Shown here: in pieces, positions 24,278 through 34,267 of the stretch
Layout of the letters: each line of letters starts with the position of its first letter
Position numbering within the stretch: position 1 is the stretch's first letter
Assembly: GCA_029876055.1 (NCBI GenBank)
Contig: CM056879.1
Location: forward strand, 1,178,001-1,242,000
From: Madurella fahalii
Lineage: Eukaryota > Ascomycota > Sordariomycetes > Sordariales
Length of the DNA stretch: 64,000 bases
Direction: 5' to 3'
Translations under genes and position numbers: made by a program
Notes under the pieces: model-generated
Database searches by the model: none
The model's input: the letters and a program-made list of their open reading frames with translations, nothing else
What the model was told of the DNA's origin: nothing

Positions 24278-24986
24278 GGAAGTTCGCAAGGTAAGCGACG
24301 CCTTGCAAGAAATCGGTAGGTCACCTGCTATATGGTTTGATTCAGGGCGTGATGTAGAAATCGAAGGCTATATGCAACTCTGGTAGGCTATCACGGTCGG
24401 GCCCGAGCTTGCCTTTGAGGCTCAGCGGTCGCCTCAACGCGGCGCAATGGATGAAGTGACGCTCTGGTAGACTGACTTTGGCATTCGGCTCAATATTGCG
24501 CAACTTCAGGTGTACCTGATCTTTTCTGCGTGGCGCAGACAGTCGCTCCCCATCCTATCCCAACATTACCAATCCCCATCCCGTATCACTACACTGACCG
24601 TCCCCGGAACGCCAAGCCAATACACCAAGTGTCTATTCCAGCTCTGGCTACAATGCGTGCTCTCAGCCCACTGTACGTCTCGACCGTTAGTCAGGCGCCT
24701 GATCTGCTCGAGAACAACATCATCACCGTCAAGAATATGCGCGTTATTTACTAGTCCGCATCAAGGGGAGAGTAGCACCGTCAAAGCGTGGGCGGACCTC
24801 GGTGATCAGTTCCATGTCTTCCTACCTAATTATAATCAATATGGAATCATCAAGTCAGCAGTTCAGCGTCTGAGGAGGTTTTAGCTTGACGTTTCTATCT
24901 TTGTTTCTTTTATTTATTTGTTTACGGCGAGGGAGACTAGGCGCTCACTCGTCTACGAGAAGAGATCGACAAGAAACACGCCGAGA

Positions 24987-25629
24987 ATGCAAGCGCTGGA
25001 CGAAATTCTCTCAGCACTCCCTGTCGCGGCGGAAGCAGCCTTCAACTCTTTCCACAACCAGAATGGGTCAACCTGTCTCTTGAATACCTGAACAGAGCTT
25101 CTCCAAGAAATCACTTAATGGCCTGGGAGCCTTGACGACAAGTGCATCAACTGGGCGGGGTGGAATAACGGGCACTGGGAAGTCAACGGTCGCTCGTACA
25201 GTCGTCAGAATCTGCCACGAACGGGGCATACTGGGAGCAAGCTTCTTTTTCTCTAAGGGGGGTGGTGATCTCAGCAATGCCAACAGATTGATCACGACCA
25301 TTGCCCAGCAGCTAGCGACCCGAATACTGTCGACAAAACGCCACATCTGCGAGGCCATCATGCGACAGAAAAACATTGCGGAGCACTCCTTCCGGGACCA
25401 GTGCGACCAACTCATCATCGGTCCGCTCTCACAACTCCATGGCAACTCTCCTCCACCAGCCATTTTTCTTGCCGTTGACGCAATGGACGAGTGCGAGAGT
25501 GAGAGAGACATCCGAGTCTTTCTCAGGGTTCTTACCACCGCTCGGTCGCTTACCAGGATCCGGTTGCAAATCTTCCTCACGAGCAGGCCAGAGATTGCAA
25601 TCCAAAGTAAAGTCCCTACCGCCCGTTGA
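24987..25629 (+). pseudogene. NACHT-domain NTPase (HET-E-like STAND family), broken fragment
   Basis: From ATG 24987 the frame reads ILSALPVAAEAAFNSFHNQ, the standard linker before the NACHT domain in fungal NLR-like proteins. It is then cut by TGA after CLLNT and by TAA a few codons later, continuing LDDKCINW. The Walker A motif GITGTGKST lies in another frame (from 25132), followed by TVVRICHERGILGASFFFSKGGGD, the Walker B-like AIFLAVDAMDECE and FLTSRPEIAI, ending at a stop at 25627-25629. Two nonsense codons and a frameshift show decay; both stops can be explained by C-to-T changes (CGA to TGA, CAA to TAA). No repeat domain (WD40, ankyrin or TPR) follows. Intact relatives act in nonself recognition and programmed cell death. 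Confidence 0.8.
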
Positions 25630-26408
25630 GCCCAAGAGGGTTGAGTTCAACTCGTGATCAATTCGCCAGTTCCTCCACGCAACTTCGACCGCTCTAAGTG
25701 GAAGGAAGGATTTTCGTGGCCGCTGACCTCTATTGTAACAGAATCGACGGGGTTTTCAGCGGCGAGCATTTTGCTGTTTCTCGCCAGAAATATCTTCGCT
25801 TTGATGATGTCGCGCGAAAGCGACGCCGCAATTGCTGTCCAGCAATTGCACCTTAAGTATGACAGATGACGTCGCCGTTCCCCTGCCAAACATTTGGGCA
25901 AAACGAGATCGCAATGCGGCGGTCACGAACCATTTAACGGCAGGTAAGCTTGTAGCAAGGCTGTTGCTTTTATTTTACATCGACGTAGCGCATTCGCCCG
26001 CTCCGTACAAGAACACACCGCAGAATCTCATTTCACTAAACACCGTAAAGTTCACAAAGTCATGTAACCTAATTTATTTCCTAAGCTGGTGGACTTACCA
26101 TATCCACTCTTCTGGACCACAAATCAACGCACCTTACGCGCTTTCACACCCGCGTGTTCTATATCGACCCTCGGCAACAGCTCGAACGTTGCCCTAGAAT
26201 CTCTGTTAGACCGATTACCTACCTAACTAGATTCAGTCATTGCCAACTGAGTTAACAGAAATCTGGTGAGTGGGGGGATAACTAAGGTAGCTTTCGCGGT
26301 TTCGTCAAGTTCGGCAATCGGATGGTCACCCAAATCCCCTAGACTACACTAAAACTTGAGAAACACGCGGATCATGCAAAGACAGCCACGGCCTCTTACC
26401 GGCGAGTT
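25630..26408. other. gene-free, decayed DNA
   Basis: Short frames without recognisable content lie between the NACHT fragment and the next gene. It may hold unrecognisable remains of the NACHT protein's C-terminal part. Confidence 0.5.
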
Positions 26409-27569
26409 TCACACGTCTGGGGTTCTGGCATACAAAACCGGATTGAACATGACGAAAAACCCCGAGCTTTTCCAGCGGTACTTGACAGCATAACACTGCT
26501 CAAGCCACCGTTGCATCCTCGCCCTAATTACCACTTGTCAGTAATTATCCGCTCGTCGAATGACCAGCGAAAAGTACAAACTTACACATCCCCCTCCCCC
26601 AGTACAGCTCTAACTGTCCTCACACCTCCCTTCCCGGGCCCATAATCAACTTCGTTACCCTCACGATCAACACAACCATCCACAGAAGCAGCAACGACCT
26701 CCAGCGGCACGCGGAACGGCACCTCTGGCCTAGTGACATGCTCAAACCCCCCGCTGTCATCGCCATCAACCCAGTGCCGGAACAACTTGACAACCACAGC
26801 CGGCTTCACCGCCAACCGCATCATCACCTGCAGCACAGCACCATTCAGCCCCGCGTCCAGCACCAGCGTGGCGTCATCGATCAACCTGGCGACCTCGACG
26901 GGGTCGGGAAGGATAGTAGCCTGCACGCCGAGGAGCTCGGCTGGGGCGCGGTTGGGGTTGTCATAGTGGGCGTATACGGGCGTGTGGGAGTTGCCGACGG
27001 GGCACTGCTGGATGGCTTGCAGGATTTTTGCGTGGCGGGAGTGGGACCCGAGCGGTCTGGAGAGGCCGAAGCAGACGATTTTGGTTATGGCGGGGCTGTT
27101 GCTTGGGTTTAGGTTAGAGAGGATGTGTAGGAGGGCCGGGAGGCCGGTTTGGGCGTCGGCTAACCAGTGGTCCTCGGCTGTGGTGTTGTGGTAGTGCATG
27201 CAACCGTAGATGGGGGCGGTAGATATCCATGTTTGGCCGGGGGTAAGGGGCTGGGGGATCGGCTGGTGGGGGAGGGCTTGGAAGAGCCTGGGCGCGTTAG
27301 GAGGAAGTGGTAAGGGAGGGGGGAGGGCCTGTGAAAAGGTTGACGGCGTACTCTAGTTCGGTGAGGGTTTTACCATGTGCGGCTTTTAATTGCTCGAAGA
27401 GGTCTTTTAGTGATGAGATATCCGGAGGCACGTCCATGTCGTTTCTTAAGATCCTGATGGCTATGATGTTGGTGGCCGACATACTGTTACTGGTAAGGCT
27501 ACGTGTCGTATCCTGTTGGTTTTCCTGTAGGGGCGTGAACAGCAGGTCGCTCAGGAGCTCGATGGTCAT
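26409..27569 (-). CDS. SRR1-like domain protein, copy B
   Basis: Three coding exons, 27569-27352, 27287-26586 and 26523-26409 (introns of 64 and 62 bp; the first has a clear CTAAC branch site, the second TACTGAC), give 344 residues. The SRR1-like core is visible: ITKIVCFGLSRPLGSHSRHAK, then TPVYAHYDNPNRAPAELLGV, IDDATLVLDAGLNGAVLQVM and KPAVVVKLFRHWVDG. The last exon gives MQRWLEQCYAVKYRW and SGFFVMFNPVLYA. This matches copy A (20333-21448) in order and spacing. The start is uncertain: another ATG at 27690 is followed by a GTAAGC donor, but no acceptor joins it in frame, so 27569 is used. Function in fungi is unknown. Confidence 0.7.
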
Positions 27570-28299
27570 TGGACACGGTCTTGTTTACTGTGGGCAAGCT
27601 CAAAAGTCGCGGAGATAGCAAGATTTGAAGTAAAAGCTTACCCTTCTTAACACAAATACAACTTCTGGATACGAAGTAAGCCTCTCCCATTTCAACCTAC
27701 GGTATGCGGTGGGTGAGAGTAGTAACATGCAGTGTCAAGGGAGCCTGGTATTTATACCTCGGCGCGTTTGGCCAGCATTTATTAAGATGACGCTGTAATT
27801 GACGTCGACCGGTCAGAAGCTCGGCATCTCTAGAGTAGGTAGGCTGACTACGGCATCAACAAGAGCACCTTAAGCGGGTATGAAACGGTTGAGCTGAGGT
27901 GAATATGGATTAAGGGTGCTGGGCTCCGACAGGACACCCTGTCTGTTTACCTTGTTGGGAACATGGAGGGACAAAATTCCAGCTTTATAGTAAGTCAGTG
28001 AGTTCGGAGATCTGAACATATGCAGTGGCTCTAAAAACCACACAAAGGTAATGCAAGGTGTTAAACTCGATAGGAACAGACAATTTGCAATATGTTGGAC
28101 AAAAGCAGATCCGCGAACTCAACATATCCGTCCAGAATCACTACCTACGGGCTTGATGTTCCAAAGGCAACTTCTATAACTCGGCCCTAGACGTTGAAAA
28201 TGCAGGAGTGCCCATAACTATTTCGTTCTTCTACGTACGAGGCAAAAAACGAATGGTTCACAGACCAATGTTCATCTGTCAATCGATGAACATAGGCCA
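27570..28299. other. intergenic
   Basis: Upstream of SRR1-like copy B and downstream of the tRNA. It may carry a non-coding first exon of copy B (ATG-led frame 27690-27645 with a GTAAGC donor). Nothing else recognised. Confidence 0.5.
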
Positions 28300-28372
28300 C
28301 GATCCACCCAGGGCTCGAACCTGGAACCTCCTGATTCGTAGTCAGACGCGCTTCCAATTACGCCAGCGGACC
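28300..28372 (-). tRNA. tRNA-Arg (anticodon ACG)
   Basis: 73 nt read on the minus strand folds into a full cloverleaf. The acceptor arm GGTCCGC pairs with GTGGATC (two G-U pairs), with G as discriminator base. The D-loop contains TAATTGG. The anticodon stem TCTGA/TCAGG encloses the loop CTACGAA, giving anticodon ACG (Arg, CGU/CGC after A34 modification). The T-arm is CCAGG-TTCGAGC-CCTGG. No intron is present. It stands alone. Confidence 0.95.
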
Positions 28373-29723
28373 TTGTTGGGAGGAGAGTTGGGATGTCGAG
28401 GTCTCTTTGAACCGCAATGGGACGAGTCCTCGTGATTCGGCGGACCTGAGTCAGGTTTCAGCCGGGTTGCCCGGACTCCGAAGTCAGGGGAACTCCGGGG
28501 AAATAAGAGCCCGCACGTGGCAGAAACAGAGAACCGGAGAACCGGAAAACTTTAAAAGTGCCATCAGGGGTTTCACAAATAACGGCACGCACCCGGAACA
28601 TTGATATCCAGCATGTGGCTCCTCCCCGAGACATCCCCTGATTCAGGTGGGGTTCAGGGGTACATGACCCTAACCCTGAAATGTCGACTAACCAGTATCT
28701 TGGGTCCTCCCGATGGATGGCTCACGCCCGAAAAAGTCGCCTTGATCTAGACTCTGTGAGTAGGGGTGTTTTAAATCTGGCTATGACGCGTGATTATTTG
28801 GTGGGCTCATTACTGCGATGCAAGTCGGGATGGTGCGTTGGGGGGCGATGGGAAAACCAGGTTCACGGCTGGCTCCGCCCCGTGTCCCAGAGCTCTGGAA
28901 ATGCGATAGGGCCTGAAAAATTTCCCATCAGACGACTCTCTGCCCAAACAGTCTTCCTCAGGCATGGATTCTCGCGGCTATTGGCTCTGCGGGCCCTCGC
29001 CGGGCCCAGACACAAGCCTGGATTTCCCGGACAAGACCAGATGGCACCGCAAGAACCCGGGGTGTGCGGGTGATCCCGCCGCGGAGATGCCTGCACTGTC
29101 TGGACCGGATGACTCAGCAGATTCTGTTAGCAATTGTGAGCTGATCGCTCGAATCGGGCGCTGCAATTATGCAATTATGCATGCGAAAAAAATTCGAAGG
29201 ACGCCCAGCCGGGCCAATTGCGGGCGCGTCAATTCCAACCAAAGTAGCCAAGATCCGGCAGAGAGCTGGCATCGGCCCTCGGAGATGCAGATTCTGCGCC
29301 GATCTTACGGTACAACGATGTCGTACCACAGCCGCCCTTGCTATCAGTCGAGGCTAGCTAGCGCCGCAATCTGCGGCGACCGAGACGACGGATCCTATAC
29401 GGCCATGTAGCAAAACGACGACAAGTCGACCGAGGGTGGGAAGAGTGTTTGGACCAAGATAAATACCCAGCAGTTCCGTGCCCAGCGGTAGGGAGCGGGT
29501 CGACATCGCAATCATCGACATTCACCCGCAGTTCCCCACTGGCAAAACTGGGAGCCGAATTTACAAGTTATATATTCTTTAACAAGGCCTCCCCCTTGGT
29601 GACAATAACAACAACAGCCCCCTGAGCCAACACTCACACGCACATATACCATACGTACACACACCACACCCTCACACACACACAACACACGCATTCAATT
29701 ACTCTTGCAAATTCCCCATCGTT
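28373..29723. other. intergenic upstream of flavohemoglobin
   Basis: No supported gene; overlapping short frames at 28681-29410 lack domain features. A CA-rich microsatellite-like tract at about 29635-29690 forms part of the flavohemoglobin 5' leader. Confidence 0.55.
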
Positions 29724-31004
29724 ATGGCTGCCCCCCTTAGCAAGATCCAGCTTGGTATCGTCAAGGCGACGGCGCCTGTCCTCAAGCAACATGGCGTCGC
29801 CATCACGACCACCTTCTACAACAACATGCTTCGCGAGGTTCCGGAGCTCAACAACATCTTCAGCTCGACCAGCAAGGTAACGGGCCGGCAGCCCCGCGCC
29901 CTCGCCGCCGCCGTCCTGGGGTATGCGACTTACATTGACGACCTCCCGAGGCTGACACACGCCGTCGAGCGCATCGCGCACAAGCATGTGTCCCTGCAGG
30001 TCACGCCTGCGCAGTACGACATTGTCGGCAAGTACCTGATCCAAGCCATCGGCCAGGTGCTGGGCCCCGCGGCAACTCCCGAGATCGTCGACGCCTGGAT
30101 CGCCGCCTACGGCGTCCTCGCAAGCGTCTTCATCAACCGCGAAGGCGAGATGTACCAGGCCAATGCGGCCGAGAATTGGGCCGGCTGGCGCAAGTTCCGC
30201 ATCGCCAAGAAGGTGCCCGAGAGCACCAACATCACGAGCTTCTACCTCGAACCGACGGACGGCGCTACCACGCTGCCCAAGTTCCTGCCTGGCCAGTATG
30301 TCAGCCTGCAGGTCCCTGTGCCCCAGCTCGGCTATCTGCAAAGCAGGCAGTACAGCTTGAGCGAGGGCTGGAGCGCCAAGACCGGCCACTACCGCATTAG
30401 CGTCAAGAAGGAGGACGGCGTCGAGAACAACATCCCCGGCATCATCTCCAACATGCTGCACGACAAGTACAACGAGGGCGACGAGGTCGAGCTGTCTCAC
30501 CCTCAAGGCGAGTTCTTCCTGGACCCCTCGGATACCAGTAAGGAGGGCGTCCCGGCCGTCTTGATCTCGGGCGGCGTCGGCGCCACGCCGCTCAAGGCCA
30601 TCCTCGACAGCCTCGTCGTCTCCCCGGCAGGAGAGCAGCCGGCCGTGAAGAGGCCCGTCTCGTGGATCCACGCGGCCCGTTCCAGCACCATGCAGCCGTT
30701 TGGCGAGGCGGTACGGAAGATCTGCCGCGAGAACGAGAACGTGTCGGCCAACGTCTTCCTGCTCAGCGTGGGTGCCGACGACGTCTCGGGCGTCAACTAC
30801 GAGTTTGGTGACATGCAACTCGATCTCGCCAAGCTGGACAAGGACCGCCACCTCTTCACCAGCGACCCCAGGGCCGAGTACTACATCTGCGGCCCCGAGC
30901 AATTCATGATTGACATCCGGCGCACACTGGTTGGCATGGGCGTCGACAAGAGCAGGATCTTCCTTGAATTGTTTGCGACTGGCGACGTCGCTGATGACGC
31001 GTAG
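29724..31004 (+). CDS. fhb1: flavohemoglobin, nitric oxide dioxygenase
   Basis: Single-exon gene of 426 residues. The N-terminal globin domain (about 1-140) has the B10 tyrosine at residue 32 (FYNNML) and the proximal histidine in HKHVS at residue 88. It is followed by a ferredoxin-reductase-like FAD domain with RQYSLSE at 208-214, and an NAD domain with SGGVGATPLKAIL at 282-294 and YICGPEQFM near the end. The enzyme oxidises NO to nitrate using NADPH and O2. There is no presequence, so it is likely cytosolic. It is isolated, with 3.3 kb of gene-free DNA downstream before the polyketide synthase. Length and motifs are complete. NO-inducible expression is known in relatives but is not shown here. 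Confidence 0.97.
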   Translation: MAAPLSKIQLGIVKATAPVLKQHGVAITTTFYNNMLREVPELNNIFSSTSKVTGRQPRALAAAVLGYATYIDDLPRLTHAVERIAHKHVSLQVTPAQYDIVGKYLIQAIGQVLGPAATPEIVDAWIAAYGVLASVFINREGEMYQANAAENWAGWRKFRIAKKVPESTNITSFYLEPTDGATTLPKFLPGQYVSLQVPVPQLGYLQSRQYSLSEGWSAKTGHYRISVKKEDGVENNIPGIISNMLHDKYNEGDEVELSHPQGEFFLDPSDTSKEGVPAVLISGGVGATPLKAILDSLVVSPAGEQPAVKRPVSWIHAARSSTMQPFGEAVRKICRENENVSANVFLLSVGADDVSGVNYEFGDMQLDLAKLDKDRHLFTSDPRAEYYICGPEQFMIDIRRTLVGMGVDKSRIFLELFATGDVADDA

Positions 31005-34000
31005 AAGGGACGCATGGGAGCGGGCTGGGAGCATTAGTTACAGCGGCATTTTGTGACAGCGGATAGGGTTTGGAGTTTGGTTTGGTCAATCAATTGCTTC
31101 TTTGACTATATTTCCATAATTAGAGGAATTATGTAGAATACCAGGATTTCTTCTCTCTCTCGACAATGAATTTGCAACTTCCTTTTTCCTTCTAGACGCC
31201 ATGCTGAGGCCGAACCATATCAGGACCCGTTCTGCTCAACATTAAGAACAGTGCCCAGGGGGATCAAGCCGCCAGCGCACCGTACCTCCTCCACCCTCTC
31301 TCATGACATGCCTGGGAGCAAGTGGTCCGGGACACCCTTCTCCCACCACAAGGCCAAGGCTGCAACATGGAAAAACGAAATGGCAAGAGAGCGCCCGCGC
31401 CAATCACAGAATCTCCTCCGCCCACGCCACGTTTCAAGTACATCGGGTGTTCTGCCACATGCCATTCCGCGATTACTGCTTTCTGTGTTTTTGAATCTCG
31501 AAGGCTGCTCCCGCCCGAACCCGCAGATGCCGCCGTCTTGACACGCTGTTCCTTTCGGAATCTTATCCACCGCCGCAAGTTGCAACTTTTGTCGCACTCG
31601 GCAGTGATCCGCACTCGACCCTTCTGATCTTCGTATTGGGCACTCTGTGTAGCGGGATGTTGACCATAGACGGAGGGGACTTGGGTCTGGCCGAGGGTCA
31701 CGGAGTGCACCGATAAGCCGATAAGAGTATCGACCCTTCGCTCCCGGCGTGGGGCAACGTCGCACAGCTCCCCCCGTCATCCCGCCCCGGGATGGCTGCA
31801 TGTGGCTGCGGGAAACGACGATCATAACCCGGTAGGGAATTCCGGGTCTCGATATCTATTTGCACTGAGCTGACCTTGATAACGGTTCTGCCAGACTATC
31901 GGTCGTTATCTATCGATATCTTGACCGCCCGGAGGTCTGATTCTCGCACAGGGAGAGATACGGGATCGATATCTCTGCATACAACTAGCTAGGTTCAGCA
32001 TCATGGGCGGGGAATGCTTAGGCACGAGGTGGTATCGACAATGGACGGCATGCGTCCGGAGATAAAAAGCAGGGGAATCGGTGTCAGAGTCTAAACACTG
32101 ATGCCCCGGGAGGCGAGCATGCGGGCGCTTGGAGATAGGGGCCAGCCCGATTTTCTACATGATCTCTACCCCAGTTGCCCATCGCCACTTCAGTTTTGCA
32201 AGGTCTCGCCAAGGCTCATCTGCCCGAGCTGGTCCATCGGGAGGACGCTGTAGATTCGATACCATTGTACATCAAGCTTAGGTAGTCAACTAATTGTGAC
32301 ATCGGCAGGGCATTTGAAGAAGGGAGTGCTGCTAATCAGTCAAGGCTGTTGCCCCAAGTCCCAAACCTACAGCATAAGCACAGTCATCCTAAATTCCTTA
32401 TCTTATGTATCACTCACTCGTCCAGCATATCAACATCCTTGTGGCAGTACTGCTTTCGATGCAGCATCACAGCCGCGGGAGCAATCAACGCACGTGTTGC
32501 AATAGTATTCCAATGTGTGACTTGTATTATTGGCAATCGTTATAGCAGTATTATTGACGGATTGCAATTGCACTAACCCCTGTTCGGCGATTAACACCCA
32601 GTGAATCCGTTTTGGAACCGTTCACATGGGGGAGATGATGTAGTTCACGGCCCCTGAGCAGGGTGAGCGCAGAGGAGCAATTTCTGTCATTCAGTCTGAC
32701 GGTCACTTCACTGTGAATGCAAGCACAGTGGCTTTGCGGGGCATTCTCGATAACAGAATGCGGCGGACTCCTGAGGTTACACCGGGGTGAATGTGGCTCC
32801 TCGGAGGTTGTATGCAGAGCGGCTACCGTGTAACAGGTCTAGGTTTCGGATCTTGGGGGCTTTACTTCACCATAGCCATTTGGACTTATAAACAATGCAT
32901 GAAAATTCTAAAAGTATTTTGAGAGTGACGTAAATCGAATGTAATTGTGTAGAAGATGTGGCATGCTGGTGTTCGTGACGGGCAAGTATCGATCGTCGAG
33001 GTACTGGCCCAACCGGCTATGGGGCTGGTCGGTGAGCAGTCATCTTCAAGTCAACGTTGTTTGCACTCAAGCAGTCGTTCACATCGGACCGTAGAGGGTA
33101 TCTATATGGCATGCTTCTGCAATTTCCCCCGTGTAATTAGTCCCAAAATAATATACGCTCCTAAGCTGGCCAAGTACCTCACGGATTCCGTACCAACTTG
33201 AGTGTTGATACGATGTATATTGCGGGCGTCATCCAGAGGTTAAATGTAGGCATGCTATCAAGTGACCTTGAACCGATGGGTTACTGGTCCATTGTTTGAG
33301 ATAACTCGGGGAGTTCGGCCCAGGAATCGGTTACTGTGACGCGTGAAGAAGTGAGTCTAGTTCAACAAGCGCGTTCACCTAATGTTATTTGATTTCGTCT
33401 GAATTCGTTTCCATCAGGTTACCGTGGGTTTTTCATCAGTGGAGGAAGGCACTCTAGGCCTCCGTCTTGACCGTTAAGGTATAACCCTTCAACAACATCC
33501 CCTGATCAAGCCCTCACCTTTCTACCCACAAATTGTAACGTGATCTTCTCCTTCACTTGCTAAGATATCAACTTCACTTCAAACAATTCAATTTCGGGCA
33601 TATTTTCTCCCGCCAATTCCTTCCTTTGCTCTATAAAATCCATCCATCTTCGCCCTCTCTCCCCATTGTATTCCTTCCACTTTCAAACCACACCACTACC
33701 AACAACGGCGGCAGTAGCAACAGCAGCAGTGAGCGACCGTTGCCCACTGCGATTTTACGGTCCTCCGCCGAGGAGCCCTTTGCTTATTTGTTGTCCTCAT
33801 TTATTCTCCACTCATTCTCTACTTAACCCAGGCTGTCATCTCCATCATTGTTCAGCGAGTGATAATTATCACTACTTTGGTAACATTGTAGTGGTTGTCT
33901 CTCGCCTACATTCCACTCCTTCGAGCGACTATTACCTACTTCTAGCAAAAAGAGCTAACTTACTCGAGGCAGCTACTATCACTCGATACCATCATCGTCG

Positions 34001-34267
34001 CTTTCGTTCACGGGCGACAAAAAATCAGTCTTCTTTAGCAGTTGCTTGCTACGTCTGGATAACCATCATCACACTTATCAGCGCGCGTTTTATTTTCCCC
34101 CAGAGACTAGCATCCAGCTCACAGAAGAAGCATCTATAATTGGCGATTACTATCGTACTAGTGTCTTGCCATTCCATCATCATCGCACCTAGCGCGAGCC
34201 ACCATCTCTCATCATTAGGTAATTGCCCCTGGCCCGCTCAGTACATCCCTTCACACCGCTGATCCCA
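31005..34267. other. 3.3 kb gene-free stretch before the polyketide synthase
   Basis: No supported gene. The motif CGATATC occurs three times within 124 bp (31850, 31914, 31967), twice as part of TCGATATC flanked by GATA-like sequence. The last 700 bp is pyrimidine-rich and lacks features of a coding region; it is most likely the promoter and 5' leader of the polyketide synthase. Open frames at 33557-34139 have no family features. Confidence 0.5.

Noticed and set aside
27645..27690. Upstream ATG exon for SRR1-like copy B
   Set aside because: Its GTAAGC donor cannot be joined in frame to the next exon with any AG acceptor seen; kept only as a possible non-coding leader.
29634..31034. 466-codon open frame on the minus strand across the flavohemoglobin gene
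   Set aside because: It mirrors the GC-rich codon use of the real gene on the plus strand and has no domain; the plus-strand protein has all flavohemoglobin motifs.
33557..34139. Open frames just before the PKS as an extra gene or N-terminal exon
   Set aside because: The stretch is Ser/Thr/His-rich without domain features, and the PKS already has a complete N-terminus from ATG 34268.
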